52,697 nt of DNA from an uncultured Clostridia bacterium. GTDB taxonomy: Bacteria; Bacillota; Clostridia; TANB77; CAG-508. The notes under the pieces are model-generated. The model was not told where the DNA came from. It searched no databases and was given only the letters and a program-made list of their open reading frames with translations. The position numbers and the translations under genes are program-made. The stretch lies in contig CANQTX010000011.1 of NCBI GenBank assembly GCA_947626885.1, forward strand, positions 1 to 52,697, written 5' to 3'. Shown here piece by piece: positions 1-8,165 of this stretch. The first letter of the stretch is position 1. The number at the start of each line of letters is the position of its first letter.

Positions 1-112
1 AACTTATGCTCACACCTGCTAGAATTAACAAAACGATTATGGTTACCACTAAAGCTACTAAAGTAATACCTTTTTTACCAGATAATTTAAGGTTTTTCAC
101 TTGTTTTGGCAT
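1..112 (-). CDS. Prepilin-like surface protein, N-terminal fragment (cut by window edge)
   Basis: Only the first 37 codons are inside the window. They read from an ATG at 112 and start with a short basic leader followed by KKGITLVALVVTIIVLLIL, a prepilin-peptidase type signal (cleavage expected before ITLVA) and a hydrophobic helix. The canonical Glu5 of type IV pilins is absent. The start is strongly supported by an AGGAGG site 119-129 region and by near identity to the starts of the genes at 14148 and 32304. It is the first of three paralogous loci in this window, each with the same upstream switch. The rest of the protein, and whether it carries a DGR variable repeat, lies outside the window. 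Confidence 0.8.
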   Translation of the reverse strand, partial: MPKQVKNLKLSGKKGITLVALVVTIIVLLILAGVSIS

Positions 113-169
113 CTTTTGTTCCTCCTCTTATTTTTCATAAAGCTCAAAACTTTACGAAAAACAAACTAA

Positions 170-198
170 AAAAAAGCTTTTATTTATTAAGCTTTTTT
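170..198. terminator. Hairpin with T-tract inside invertible segment A
   Basis: The 10-bp arms AAAAAAGCTT and AAGCTTTTTT flank a 9-nt loop. As assembled it sits between the outward promoter and the surface gene and could stop read-through into the gene; after inversion it would lie upstream of the promoter. The stem is A/T rich, so termination strength is uncertain. Confidence 0.45.
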
Positions 199-253
199 GC
201 TTTTTTGCCTTTTTATTTTTTTATCTGTTCCTCTAAATTTTATTATGAAATCC

Positions 254-282
254 TTGACTTTATTGGAATTTATATATATTAT
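254..282 (+). promoter_or_regulatory. Sigma-A promoter inside segment A (outward, OFF)
   Basis: TTGACT at 254-259 and TATTAT at 277-282 are separated by exactly 17 nt. The promoter reads rightward into the 338-378 terminator. The -10 box ends 12 nt before the right recombination-like site, the same distance as at the two sister loci. Confidence 0.75.
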
Positions 283-337
283 TAATTCAGTAAATTCGTA
301 AAGTTTTGAGCTTTATGAAATATTTTTTGCAGTGATC

Positions 338-378
338 AAAAAAACGTGTAATTTCATTAAGTCATTACACGTTTTTTT
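338..378. terminator. Bidirectional terminator between switch A and proS
   Basis: Arms AAAAAAACGTGTAAT and ATTACACGTTTTTTT form a long stem with T-runs on both strands. It ends the proS transcript from the right and would also stop the outward transcript of switch A. Confidence 0.9.
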
Positions 379-383
379 AACTT

Positions 384-1820
384 TTAATATTGTCTTCCCC
401 ATGTCACCATTATATCTGCTTTCTTACCACATACAGGGCAACTATCTGCTAAATGTTCTTGCTGAAATGGTATGCATCTTGAGTGTGCGCCTGAAACATC
501 TTTGATTTTATTTTCACAAGCAACATCACCACACCACATTGTTTTTACATAACCTTGATTTTCCTTAAGATTCTTGACTATTTCATCTAATGTATAAGCA
601 ATGGTTGTTTTCTCTTCTCTTCTTTTTAAACAGGCTTCAAACATACTTGTTTGTATTTCTTCTAATAATGTTCCTAATCTATCTTCTAACTCATTCAAAT
701 TAACGGTTTCTTTCTCTAAATTATCACGTCTTACTAAAACAGCTACACCATTTTCTATATCTCGTGGACCAATTTCAATTCTAACTGGTACTCCTCTCAT
801 CTCCCAATCATTAAACTTAAATCCTGGTGAACAATTATCTCTATCATCTAGCTTCATTCTATAATGCTGATTTAATGTTTCATATAATTCTGTTGCTTTT
901 TCTAATACACCTTCTTTATGTTGTGCAATAGGAATAATTACTGCTTGAATTGGCGCTACTTTGGGTGGTAGCTTTAACCCTCTATTATCTCCATGTGCCA
1001 TAATAACAGCACCAATTAATCTAGTACTAGTACCCCAAGAAGTTTGATAAGCATATTCCTCTTTCCCTTCTCTATTTTGAAATTTAACTTCAAATGGTTT
1101 TGTAAAATTCTGTCCAAAGTAATGAGATGTTCCTGCTTGCAAAGCCCTACCATCCTGCATTAAAGTTTCTACTGTATAAGTAGCCTCAGCTCCTGCAAAT
1201 TGCTCTTTTGGAGTTTTTCTTCCTTTTAAAACTGGAATTGCTAATAAGTTTTCTATAACATCTGCATAAATATTTAGCATTTTTAGTGTCATTTCTTCTG
1301 CTTCTTCTTTTGTTTCATGTACAGTATGACCTTCTTGCCATAAAAATTCTCTCGAACGTAAAAATGGTCTTGTTTCCTTTTCCCATCTTAATACATTACA
1401 CCACTGATTTCCCAAAATAGGTAAATCTCTCCATGACTTTATCCATTTAGCATACATGGTAGACATAATTGTTTCCGAAGTCGGCCTAATACAAAGTCTT
1501 TCTTCTAATTCTTCTCCTCCTCCCATTGTAACCCATGCTACTTCTGGTGCAAATCCTTCTACATGGTCTTTTTCTTTTTGTAACATGCTCTCTGGAATTA
1601 AAACTGGCATATATAAATTAGTAACACCAACTTCTTTAAATTTTTTATCTGTATAATTTTGAATATTTTCCCATAAAGCATATCCATACGGTCTAATAGC
1701 TATAAAACCTTTTGTATCTGTATAGTCTGCTAATTCTGCTTTTCTTACAACATCTGTATACCATTGTGCAAAGTCTTCTTCTATATTCGTGATTTCTTTT
1801 ACAAAATCTTCTTTTTTCAT
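384..1820 (-). CDS. proS: Prolyl-tRNA synthetase
   Basis: This class II aminoacyl-tRNA synthetase charges tRNA-Pro with proline in the cytoplasm. At 478 residues it matches the short archaeal/eukaryote-like ProRS, without the editing insertion of the long bacterial form. Visible landmarks are the RPTSET loop that binds substrate, the class II motif 2 region [20 protein letters not shown], and a C-terminal zinc-type segment (CGDVAC...C...CPVCGKK). Its ATG overlaps the scpB stop codon by 4 nt, so the two are co-transcribed and probably translationally coupled. Transcription comes from the promoter upstream of scpB and ends at the 338-378 hairpin. Confidence 0.95.
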   Translation of the reverse strand: MKKEDFVKEITNIEEDFAQWYTDVVRKAELADYTDTKGFIAIRPYGYALWENIQNYTDKKFKEVGVTNLYMPVLIPESMLQKEKDHVEGFAPEVAWVTMGGGEELEERLCIRPTSETIMSTMYAKWIKSWRDLPILGNQWCNVLRWEKETRPFLRSREFLWQEGHTVHETKEEAEEMTLKMLNIYADVIENLLAIPVLKGRKTPKEQFAGAEATYTVETLMQDGRALQAGTSHYFGQNFTKPFEVKFQNREGKEEYAYQTSWGTSTRLIGAVIMAHGDNRGLKLPPKVAPIQAVIIPIAQHKEGVLEKATELYETLNQHYRMKLDDRDNCSPGFKFNDWEMRGVPVRIEIGPRDIENGVAVLVRRDNLEKETVNLNELEDRLGTLLEEIQTSMFEACLKRREEKTTIAYTLDEIVKNLKENQGYVKTMWCGDVACENKIKDVSGAHSRCIPFQQEHLADSCPVCGKKADIMVTWGRQY

Positions 1821-2446
1821 ATGGTTCCTCCTATTTCACTTTTTTCATTATTCTCTATATGATTTTCGCCTTCCCTTTCGGGAGTAGGAGCCTTTATCAT
1901 TTCATCTATTACAATTTGTTCATTTTCATCTAATTTATAACGTGGAAGTTCTGGTAATTCATCTAAACTTGAAATACCAAACATTTTCATAAAATGCTTC
2001 GTTACTTTATACATTGTTGGACGTCCTGGTGCATCTAACCTTCCTGCTTCTTCTATTAAATCAAATTCCAACAATTTATAAATTGTACCATCTGAATTAA
2101 CACCACGAATGGCTTCAATTTCTGATCTTGTAATATTGGGATTATACGCAATAATAGACAATGTTTCAAGTGCAGCATTAGAAATATTAGGCTTTGCTCT
2201 ATTATCAAATAAGGGATATAGGTATTCATAATATTCTTTTTTCGTACACATTTGATAAGCATCTTCTATTTTTATAATTTCTATACCACTTTCTGGTAAA
2301 TCAAATTTTAATTTTATATGATTGATGATTTTATCAATATCTTCTGCCCCAATTTCCAACACGTTCATTATTTCTTTTACTGTAACTTCTCTACCGGCAG
2401 CAAAAAGCATTGCTTCTATAATGGCTTGTTCTTTGCTATATTCCAT
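1817..2446 (-). CDS. scpB: Segregation and condensation protein B
   Basis: ScpB is the winged-helix kleisin partner of the SMC-ScpA condensin complex that compacts and segregates the chromosome. The 209-residue length is typical. The N-terminal winged helix starts [21 protein letters not shown] and the conserved core [28 protein letters not shown]...L is present, followed by [18 protein letters not shown] short polar acidic tail follows. It is first in a two-gene operon with proS (4-nt overlap). scpA is not adjacent, which is less usual. An AGGAGG site lies just upstream of the ATG. Confidence 0.92.
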   Translation of the reverse strand: MEYSKEQAIIEAMLFAAGREVTVKEIMNVLEIGAEDIDKIINHIKLKFDLPESGIEIIKIEDAYQMCTKKEYYEYLYPLFDNRAKPNISNAALETLSIIAYNPNITRSEIEAIRGVNSDGTIYKLLEFDLIEEAGRLDAPGRPTMYKVTKHFMKMFGISSLDELPELPRYKLDENEQIVIDEMIKAPTPEREGENHIENNEKSEIGGTI

Positions 2447-2470
2447 GTTTTTCCTCCTATTACAACTTAT

Positions 2471-2499
2471 ATTATGCCACGTAAATTAAATATTGTCAA
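2471..2499 (-). promoter_or_regulatory. Promoter of scpB-proS
   Basis: On the minus strand TTGACA (2494-2499) and CATAAT (2471-2476) are spaced 17 nt, about 25 nt upstream of the scpB start. Confidence 0.7.
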
Positions 2500-2506
2500 T
2501 TTTTTC

Positions 2507-2535
2507 TTGAAATATAGTAGAGAATCATATACAAT
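2507..2535 (+). promoter_or_regulatory. Promoter of the DUF2207 gene
   Basis: TTGAAA (2507-2512) and TACAAT (2530-2535) are 17 nt apart on the plus strand, about 85 nt before the ATG at 2622. It is back to back with the scpB-proS promoter. Confidence 0.55.
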
Positions 2536-2621
2536 AATAAAAAAATGAAATAACAATATTGGAAACATGTCTATAAAACCGCTTTTCGCTAAAATAAATC
2601 AAAAATGTGAGGAAATAAAAC

Positions 2622-4613
2622 ATGAAACGAAAAATTTTATTCAGCTTATTATTTTTTTTATTATTTGTACTAGGAATGCACCCAAATAGTTTAGCAACAT
2701 TTGTAATTAAAAACTTTACAATAGATGCCACCTTAGATAATTCTGGTGATTTACATGTTACCGAAAACATTCAATATTATACAAACGAAAGTGTAAATGG
2801 TTTAACTAGAAATATTAAAATACAAAATCCAAGAAATAAGAAAAATTCAGCTGATGCATTAAAATTATATGCTGTAAAAGTTAATGGATTAGATTACAAG
2901 CAAACATCTGCAGCTGAAATTGGCGATAATGGTGTTTTTGAATATACCTCAAGCGGAAGCGATTATAATATAAAAGTATATAGCCCTTTTGTAAGTTCTA
3001 CCAAATACGTAGAATATGAATATGTTTTGAAAAATGTAGCTGTAAAGTATGATGATATTGCTGAACTATATTGGAATTTTATAGGTAATGAATGGGATAA
3101 TGCTATTGAATATTTAGAGATTCATATAACATTACCAACAGAAACTATGAATGAAACTTCCTATGTTTTTGGGCATGGCTCTAACAAAGGAAGCTTTACA
3201 AAAAGAGGAAATAACATTACTTTATATGTATATGATATACCAGCTTATCAAGCTATAGATGCTAGAATATTGTTTTCTCGAGATGCAATTTCTGCATCCA
3301 ATAAAATCATAAATACCTCTGTATTAGACAAATACGTTGATCAAGAAGAGGGTTTATCTCAGCATTTAGAAAGTAATAAAATCCTAGGAGATTTAAGTGT
3401 TACACAAATAAGTCTTATTCTTAGTTCATTTTTTGCTATTATATTTATCATATTTTATATGGTCTTTGATAAAGAAGTTAAAGTTGAAAAATATAAATAT
3501 TATAGAGAAATTCCAAATCAATTAGAACCAGAACTTTTACAATTGATTTACTATAAAAAATTCCGCCCAAATTCTTTTTATGTAGCTGTGCTAAACTTAA
3601 TTAAATTAGGGGTATATAAAATAGAGAAAAATACCAATAAAGAAGATGATGATGTTATTGTTTATTGTCCAAATCATAATGCGACATTAAAAGAATATCA
3701 AGAAAATTTAATAGTAACCTTAAATGGCTTTCTTGAAGATGATGAAAATGGTAGAAAAAGTATTACATTGTCAAAATTAAATAAAAAAATGTCTCGCTCT
3801 ACTGGTAGTGGATATAAAAGATTTAAAGAAGGTTTAGAAAAAGAAAGAGAAAATTTATTTGGAAAGATAAAAAAAGTACCAAAAAAAGCAATAAATGCAT
3901 TATTTTTATTACTTTTAATTTTCTTTATTGTTTCCTATTTTTGCACTTATACTTTAACAGGAGATATATCTTCTGGTTTTATAATAGCATTTTTTATTTT
4001 GATTATTTATCTTCCTCTGTGGCTAATTAATAAAAAAGATATAGAAGAAAATGCTAGTATTCCATTCTTATTGTATAGTATTACTTTTCAACTCCCTTTT
4101 CTTTTCTTCTTAATATCACTTCATGCAGATATTTTATTTATTCCTTACATTTTATTATATATATTCACAATGTATATATTTAATATAAAAAAATATCCTA
4201 AGGAAGAACAACAAATTACAGCATATGTACAAGGTTTAAGAAGATATATAGAAGATTATTCTTTATTAAATAAAAAAGATGACTTAGATTATATTCAATT
4301 ATGGGAAGATTACTTTATTATGGCAATTGCCCTTAACTTGAATCATAAAACAATTAATTATTTTTATAATTATGGAAAGGAGCAAATAGACTCAAATTTA
4401 GGATATTCAATACATGACATAAGTTCTTATCATCATTTTTATCATTCTATAGGCGATTCTTTCCGTAATTATCGAGATGCCTATGCTACAAGTAGTTCAT
4501 CTGGTTCTTCTTTTTCCGGTTCTAGTGGTGGATTCTCAGGAGGAAGTTCATCTGGTGGTGGCGGAGGCCGGAGGCGGTGGTGGAAGCCATTTCTAAGTGT
4601 AAATTGTATTTAA
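2622..4613 (+). CDS. DUF2207-family predicted membrane protein, C-terminus frameshifted
   Basis: An N-terminal signal peptide (residues about 1-26) is followed by an extracellular beta-rich domain of about 230 residues, a transmembrane helix near 263-285, a cytoplasmic portion, further hydrophobic helices around 425-520, and a Ser/Gly-rich tail. This order matches DUF2207 proteins, whose biochemical role is unknown. These proteins normally end in a long glycine run. Here one extra base near 4568 shifts the frame after GGGGG, giving RRRWWKPFLSVNCI; removing it restores GGGG-SHF and a stop at 4594-4596. Either the gene carries a recent single-base insertion or the assembly has an error. A paralogue lacking the extracellular domain lies at 15404. 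Confidence 0.85.
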   Translation: MKRKILFSLLFFLLFVLGMHPNSLATFVIKNFTIDATLDNSGDLHVTENIQYYTNESVNGLTRNIKIQNPRNKKNSADALKLYAVKVNGLDYKQTSAAEIGDNGVFEYTSSGSDYNIKVYSPFVSSTKYVEYEYVLKNVAVKYDDIAELYWNFIGNEWDNAIEYLEIHITLPTETMNETSYVFGHGSNKGSFTKRGNNITLYVYDIPAYQAIDARILFSRDAISASNKIINTSVLDKYVDQEEGLSQHLESNKILGDLSVTQISLILSSFFAIIFIIFYMVFDKEVKVEKYKYYREIPNQLEPELLQLIYYKKFRPNSFYVAVLNLIKLGVYKIEKNTNKEDDDVIVYCPNHNATLKEYQENLIVTLNGFLEDDENGRKSITLSKLNKKMSRSTGSGYKRFKEGLEKERENLFGKIKKVPKKAINALFLLLLIFFIVSYFCTYTLTGDISSGFIIAFFILIIYLPLWLINKKDIEENASIPFLLYSITFQLPFLFFLISLHADILFIPYILLYIFTMYIFNIKKYPKEEQQITAYVQGLRRYIEDYSLLNKKDDLDYIQLWEDYFIMAIALNLNHKTINYFYNYGKEQIDSNLGYSIHDISSYHHFYHSIGDSFRNYRDAYATSSSSGSSFSGSSGGFSGGSSSGGGGGRRRWWKPFLSVNCI

Positions 4614-4635
4614 AATAGAAAAGAGGAGATATTAA

Positions 4636-5160
4636 ATGAAGGAATTAAAAGATTATATAAGAAATATTGAAAACTTTCCTAAAGAAGGTATTATTTTTAG
4701 AGATATTACTTCTGTTCTAGAGGATGCAAAAGGATTGCAACTTGCTATGAATACTATGATGGACAAGTTAAAAGATGTAGAATTTGATGTTATTGTTGCA
4801 CCAGAATCACGAGGATTTATTTTTGGTGTTCCTATTGCCTATCAACTAAAAAAAGCTTTTATTCCCATTAGAAAAAAAGGAAAATTACCTTGTGAAACAA
4901 TAGAACAATCTTACACATTAGAATACGGAGAAGCTATTTTAGAAATGCATAAAAATGCTCCTATTCAAGGAAAAAAAGTCGTTATTGTGGATGACTTAAT
5001 TGGAACAGGTGGTACTTTAGAAGCAATTGTAAAATTAGTAGAAAGATTAGGTGGAGAAATTGTGCAAATCTGTTGTTTGATTGAATTACCAGAATTGGAA
5101 GGTAGAAAAAAATTAAAAGGGTATGATGTTCGTTCGTGTATTAGTTTCTTAGGAAAATAA
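4636..5160 (+). CDS. apt: Adenine phosphoribosyltransferase
   Basis: Apt salvages adenine with PRPP to AMP in the cytoplasm. The 174-residue length is standard. The PRPP-binding signature VVIVDDLIGTGGT spans residues 115-127, and the APESRGFIFG segment (55-64) and the flexible-loop region IRKKGKLPCET are typical of the family. A GAGGAG site precedes the ATG by about 7 nt. It follows the DUF2207 gene and precedes mtnN in the same direction. MtnN releases adenine, so Apt and MtnN form a short salvage pair. Confidence 0.95.
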   Translation: MKELKDYIRNIENFPKEGIIFRDITSVLEDAKGLQLAMNTMMDKLKDVEFDVIVAPESRGFIFGVPIAYQLKKAFIPIRKKGKLPCETIEQSYTLEYGEAILEMHKNAPIQGKKVVIVDDLIGTGGTLEAIVKLVERLGGEIVQICCLIELPELEGRKKLKGYDVRSCISFLGK

Positions 5161-5195
5161 CAAAACTATTCTCATATAAAAAGGGGGATTACATC

Positions 5196-5918
5196 TTGAA
5201 AACAGATAAAAAAACTTTAAAAATTGGAATTATTGCAGCAGAAGAGGAAGAAATGTTAGCAATGAAATTCTTTTTAAAAAATATAAAAGAAGAAACATTT
5301 TTTGATTTAACATTTATAACAGGAAATATAGGAAATAAAAAATGTATTCTTGTAAAAAGTGGAGTTGGAAAAGTAAATGCTGCCAGAACAACACAACTAT
5401 TAATTGATCATTATCAGGTTAATTATGTTATCAATATTGGTTCAGCTGGTGCAGTTGATAAAAATTTATGTGTTAACGATATTGTGATAGCGAGCCAATT
5501 AGTACAGTATGATTTTGATATAACACAAATTGGTAATTATGAAAAAGGCGAAATTTGTGATTTAGGAAAATATATTTCTTCAGATTCCTATTTAATAGAT
5601 TTATGTAAGAATGCAATCGATGCGTTAGAAAACAAAAACTTTCAAACAAAAATAGGCATTATTGCCTCTGCAGATACATTTTGTGGCAATCCGGAAAAAG
5701 CACATGCAATTCGAGAAGAATTTCAAGCTGAATGTGTTGAAATGGAAGGAGCATCTGTAGCACAAGTTTGTTATTTAGATAATGTACCTTTTTTAGTAAT
5801 AAGAGGTATTTCAGATACACCAAATGGGAATAATCCTATAGACTTTCATACTTACTTAATATCTGCATCTAAACAAGTGGCTAAAGTACTTCAGAAAATG
5901 ATTTTATCTATGCCATAG
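5196..5918 (+). CDS. mtnN: 5'-methylthioadenosine/S-adenosylhomocysteine nucleosidase
   Basis: MtnN (Pfs) hydrolyses methylthioadenosine, S-adenosylhomocysteine and 5'-deoxyadenosine, releasing adenine. Family landmarks are AAEEEEM at residues 14-20, the nucleoside-binding NIGSAGAVD (80-88), VEMEGASVAQV with catalytic-region Glu184 (181-191), and ISDTPNG with the catalytic Asp207. The start is a TTG at 5196, chosen because a GGGGG site lies about 9 nt upstream. It lies 35 nt after apt and is probably in the same transcript. A related purine-analogue deaminase is at 33407. Confidence 0.93.
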   Translation: MKTDKKTLKIGIIAAEEEEMLAMKFFLKNIKEETFFDLTFITGNIGNKKCILVKSGVGKVNAARTTQLLIDHYQVNYVINIGSAGAVDKNLCVNDIVIASQLVQYDFDITQIGNYEKGEICDLGKYISSDSYLIDLCKNAIDALENKNFQTKIGIIASADTFCGNPEKAHAIREEFQAECVEMEGASVAQVCYLDNVPFLVIRGISDTPNGNNPIDFHTYLISASKQVAKVLQKMILSMP

Positions 5919-5943
5919 TAAAATTTTTATCTATTGCAATAAA

Positions 5944-5973
5944 TTGACTTAATATTACGAATTATGGTATAAT
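5944..5973 (+). promoter_or_regulatory. Promoter of the 63-residue gene
   Basis: TTGACT (5944-5949) and TATAAT (5968-5973) with an 18-nt spacer lie about 31 nt upstream of the ATG at 6005. Confidence 0.75.
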
Positions 5974-6004
5974 AAAAGTGTAATTTAATTAAGGGGTAAA
6001 GAAA

Positions 6005-6196
6005 ATGAGTAAAAATCAAGAAAATGAAGAAGTGGAGAAAATTGAGGTTGTTATAGGAGATGAATCTGTTTTAAATATTTCAGAAGTTGGTGATTGTATG
6101 AACGATTTAAGACCAAAGGCAGCTGAAAAAAACAAAAAACAAGTTATTATTCCTACAGCAAAAAAGAAAAAATCTACTGAAAATGATGAAAAATAA
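6005..6196 (+). CDS. Small charged protein, 63 residues, function unknown
   Basis: I do not recognise this protein. It is highly charged and hydrophilic: an acidic N-terminal half (ENEEVEKIEVVIGDESV), a short middle with one Cys, and a lysine-rich tail (KKKKSTENDEK). No transmembrane segment or signal peptide is visible. It is likely real because it has its own strong promoter, an AAGGGG ribosome site 8 nt before the ATG, and a terminator hairpin at 6275-6308. It forms a monocistronic unit convergent with the hydrogenase operon. Confidence 0.7.
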   Translation: MSKNQENEEVEKIEVVIGDESVLNISEVGDCMNDLRPKAAEKNKKQVIIPTAKKKKSTENDEK

Positions 6197-6274
6197 TGTT
6201 AAAATGTTTATTTATAAGTAAAAGATATCTCTTGTAAATTACTAGTAACAAAACTTATTTTAATAATAAACAAA

Positions 6275-6308
6275 AAAATCGATGGCTATTTTTTTAGTCA
6301 TCGATTTT
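6275..6308. terminator. Bidirectional terminator between the small gene and hydA
   Basis: Arms AAAATCGATG and CATCGATTTT enclose a 14-nt loop with A/T tracts at both sides, placed between the two convergent transcription units. Confidence 0.85.
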
Positions 6309-6372
6309 ATATAAATTTATCATTTTAAAAAATTACACACTTTACTTGACAAAGCCGATATCCTTTATTTTA

Positions 6373-8127
6373 CTATATATCATATTTTGCTTTTGCATTA
6401 TATTTTGTATGTAAATATTTATGAGATAAATGACTTCCTGGTTTTTCCAAATATTCATCATATAATTTTTTAATAAATGGATTTTCATGAGATTTTCTAA
6501 TTTTACTTTTCTCATCAATAGCATAAATACTGTCTGCTCTTAATTTTCTAACATCAACAGCACTTCTTGTTTTAGAACTTTTTATTGGTTGCCCTCCACC
6601 TACAACACATCCTCCTGGACATGCCATAATTTCTACAAAGTGATAAGGAGATTTATTTTCTTTAATTTGTTCCATTATTTTTCTAGCATTAGCTAAACCA
6701 CTAGCTACCGCAATTTTAATTTCCTTTCCTGCTACATTCAATGTTGCTTCTTTAATACCTTTTTCTCCTCTTACTTCTTTGTATTCTATTTTATCAATAC
6801 TTTTATTTTCTAGTGTATCCACTGCTGTTCTAATAGCAGCTTCCATAACACCTCCTGTTGTTCCAAATATTGCTCCAGCACCACTTGCTTCACCCATTGG
6901 ATCTTCAAAGTCATTATCTTCCAATTCTGTAAACTCTATATTCGCTTGTTTTATCATTTTTGCTAATTCCCTTGTTGTTATAACATAATCTACATCTCTT
7001 ACGCCATCTACTTCCATTTCTGGTCTGCTACATTCATATTTTTTAGCAATACAAGGCATAACCGATACAGTACAAATTTTATTTCTATCTATTCTATATT
7101 TTTCTGCAAAATATGATTTTAAAATTGCCCCAAACATTTGGTGTGGTGATTTACAACTTGACAAATGTCCTAATAATTCTCCGTAATTCTTTTCTGCAAA
7201 TCTTACCCATCCTGGACTACAAGAAGTAATCATTGGTAAAGTACCACCATTTTGCAATCGTTCTATGAATTCATTCGCCTCTTCCATAATTGTTAAATCT
7301 GCACCTGTATTGGTATCAAATACTTTATCAAATCCCAATTCTTTTAAGGCTGTTACCATTTTTCCTTTAACATTTGTTCCTATTGGCATTCCAAATTCTT
7401 CACCTAATGCCACTCTTACAGCAGGTGCTGTTTGAACAATTACATATGTTTCTGGATCTCTTAATTTTTTCCAAACGTCCTCAATAGATTCTTTTTCTTG
7501 CAATGCACCCGTTGGACAACTTAAAATACATTGACCACAAAAAGTACAATCAACATCTTTTAAACTATCATTATAGGTTGTAGATACACTAGACTCAAAG
7601 CCTCTTCCTGCACAATCAATAGCACCTATCTCTTGCACTTTTTTACATGTTGATATACATCTTCTACATAAAATACATTTATTAAAGTTTCTTACAATAG
7701 AAGGGGATGCATCATCTATTTCATGCTCTGTTCTTTCTCCTTCATATTCAACATTTTGTACGTGATACTTAATGCATAAATCTTGTAATTCACAATTTCC
7801 ATTTCTACTACAAGTTAAACAATCTCTTTCATGGTTTGATAAAGTTAAGTCTAATACCATTTTTCTTGCTTCAATAACATTCGGTGTATTTGTTTTTACT
7901 ACCATTCCTTCTTCTGCTTTTTGTATACATGAAGTAGCGAACCCTCTTCTTCCCTCTACTTCTACAACACACATCCTACAGTCTCCAGCTTCATTAATTT
8001 CTTTCAAAAAACATAAGGTAGGTATATCAATATTAACTTTTTTAGCAGCTTCTAAAATAGTCGTTCCTTTTTCAACACTTACTTGCTTTCCATCTATGGT
8101 TAAAGTAATTTCTTCTTTATTTGACAT
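6373..8127 (-). CDS. hydA: [FeFe] hydrogenase catalytic subunit of NAD-linked HydABC
   Basis: HydA holds the H-cluster and makes or oxidises H2. In order it shows an N-terminal [2Fe-2S] ferredoxin fold (Cys39, 50, 53, 67), a His-Cys3 [4Fe-4S] site (His99, Cys103, 106, 112), two [4Fe-4S] motifs (Cys151-161 and Cys194-204), then H-cluster signatures TSCSPGW (301-307), MPCIAKKYE (357-365) and MACPGGCVVGGGQP near residue 510. The length of 584 fits trimeric electron-bifurcating enzymes. It is the third gene of hydC-hydB-hydA. Electron bifurcation (reduced ferredoxin plus NADH to H2) is inferred from the operon. The H-cluster maturases HydE, F and G are not in the window. Confidence 0.95.
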   Translation of the reverse strand: MSNKEEITLTIDGKQVSVEKGTTILEAAKKVNIDIPTLCFLKEINEAGDCRMCVVEVEGRRGFATSCIQKAEEGMVVKTNTPNVIEARKMVLDLTLSNHERDCLTCSRNGNCELQDLCIKYHVQNVEYEGERTEHEIDDASPSIVRNFNKCILCRRCISTCKKVQEIGAIDCAGRGFESSVSTTYNDSLKDVDCTFCGQCILSCPTGALQEKESIEDVWKKLRDPETYVIVQTAPAVRVALGEEFGMPIGTNVKGKMVTALKELGFDKVFDTNTGADLTIMEEANEFIERLQNGGTLPMITSCSPGWVRFAEKNYGELLGHLSSCKSPHQMFGAILKSYFAEKYRIDRNKICTVSVMPCIAKKYECSRPEMEVDGVRDVDYVITTRELAKMIKQANIEFTELEDNDFEDPMGEASGAGAIFGTTGGVMEAAIRTAVDTLENKSIDKIEYKEVRGEKGIKEATLNVAGKEIKIAVASGLANARKIMEQIKENKSPYHFVEIMACPGGCVVGGGQPIKSSKTRSAVDVRKLRADSIYAIDEKSKIRKSHENPFIKKLYDEYLEKPGSHLSHKYLHTKYNAKAKYDI

Positions 8128-8165
8128 ATACTTGCCTCCTTCTAAAATATTCTTAAATCTATTGT

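Larger units (their letters stand above)
134..319. promoter_or_regulatory. Putative invertible promoter segment A (inverted sites 134-158 and 295-319)
   Basis: Two 25-bp sites in inverted orientation are perfectly matched (the match extends to 26 bp, 133-158 and 295-320). Read left to right the right site is TTCGTAAAG-TTTTGAG-CTTTATGAA, that is two 9-bp half-sites round a 7-bp asymmetric spacer; the left site is its exact reverse complement. They enclose 136 bp holding one promoter (254-282) pointing away from the surface gene and an AAAAAAGCTT hairpin next to the gene. This is the layout of a phase-variable invertible promoter. The left site ends exactly 21 nt from the start codon. Inversion itself is inferred, not seen. 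Confidence 0.75.

Noticed and set aside
134..319. Paired sites as a simple long stem-loop or operator pair
   Set aside because: The sites are 136 bp apart, recur at three loci with conserved half-sites and pair-specific spacers, and enclose a promoter, which fits inversion better.
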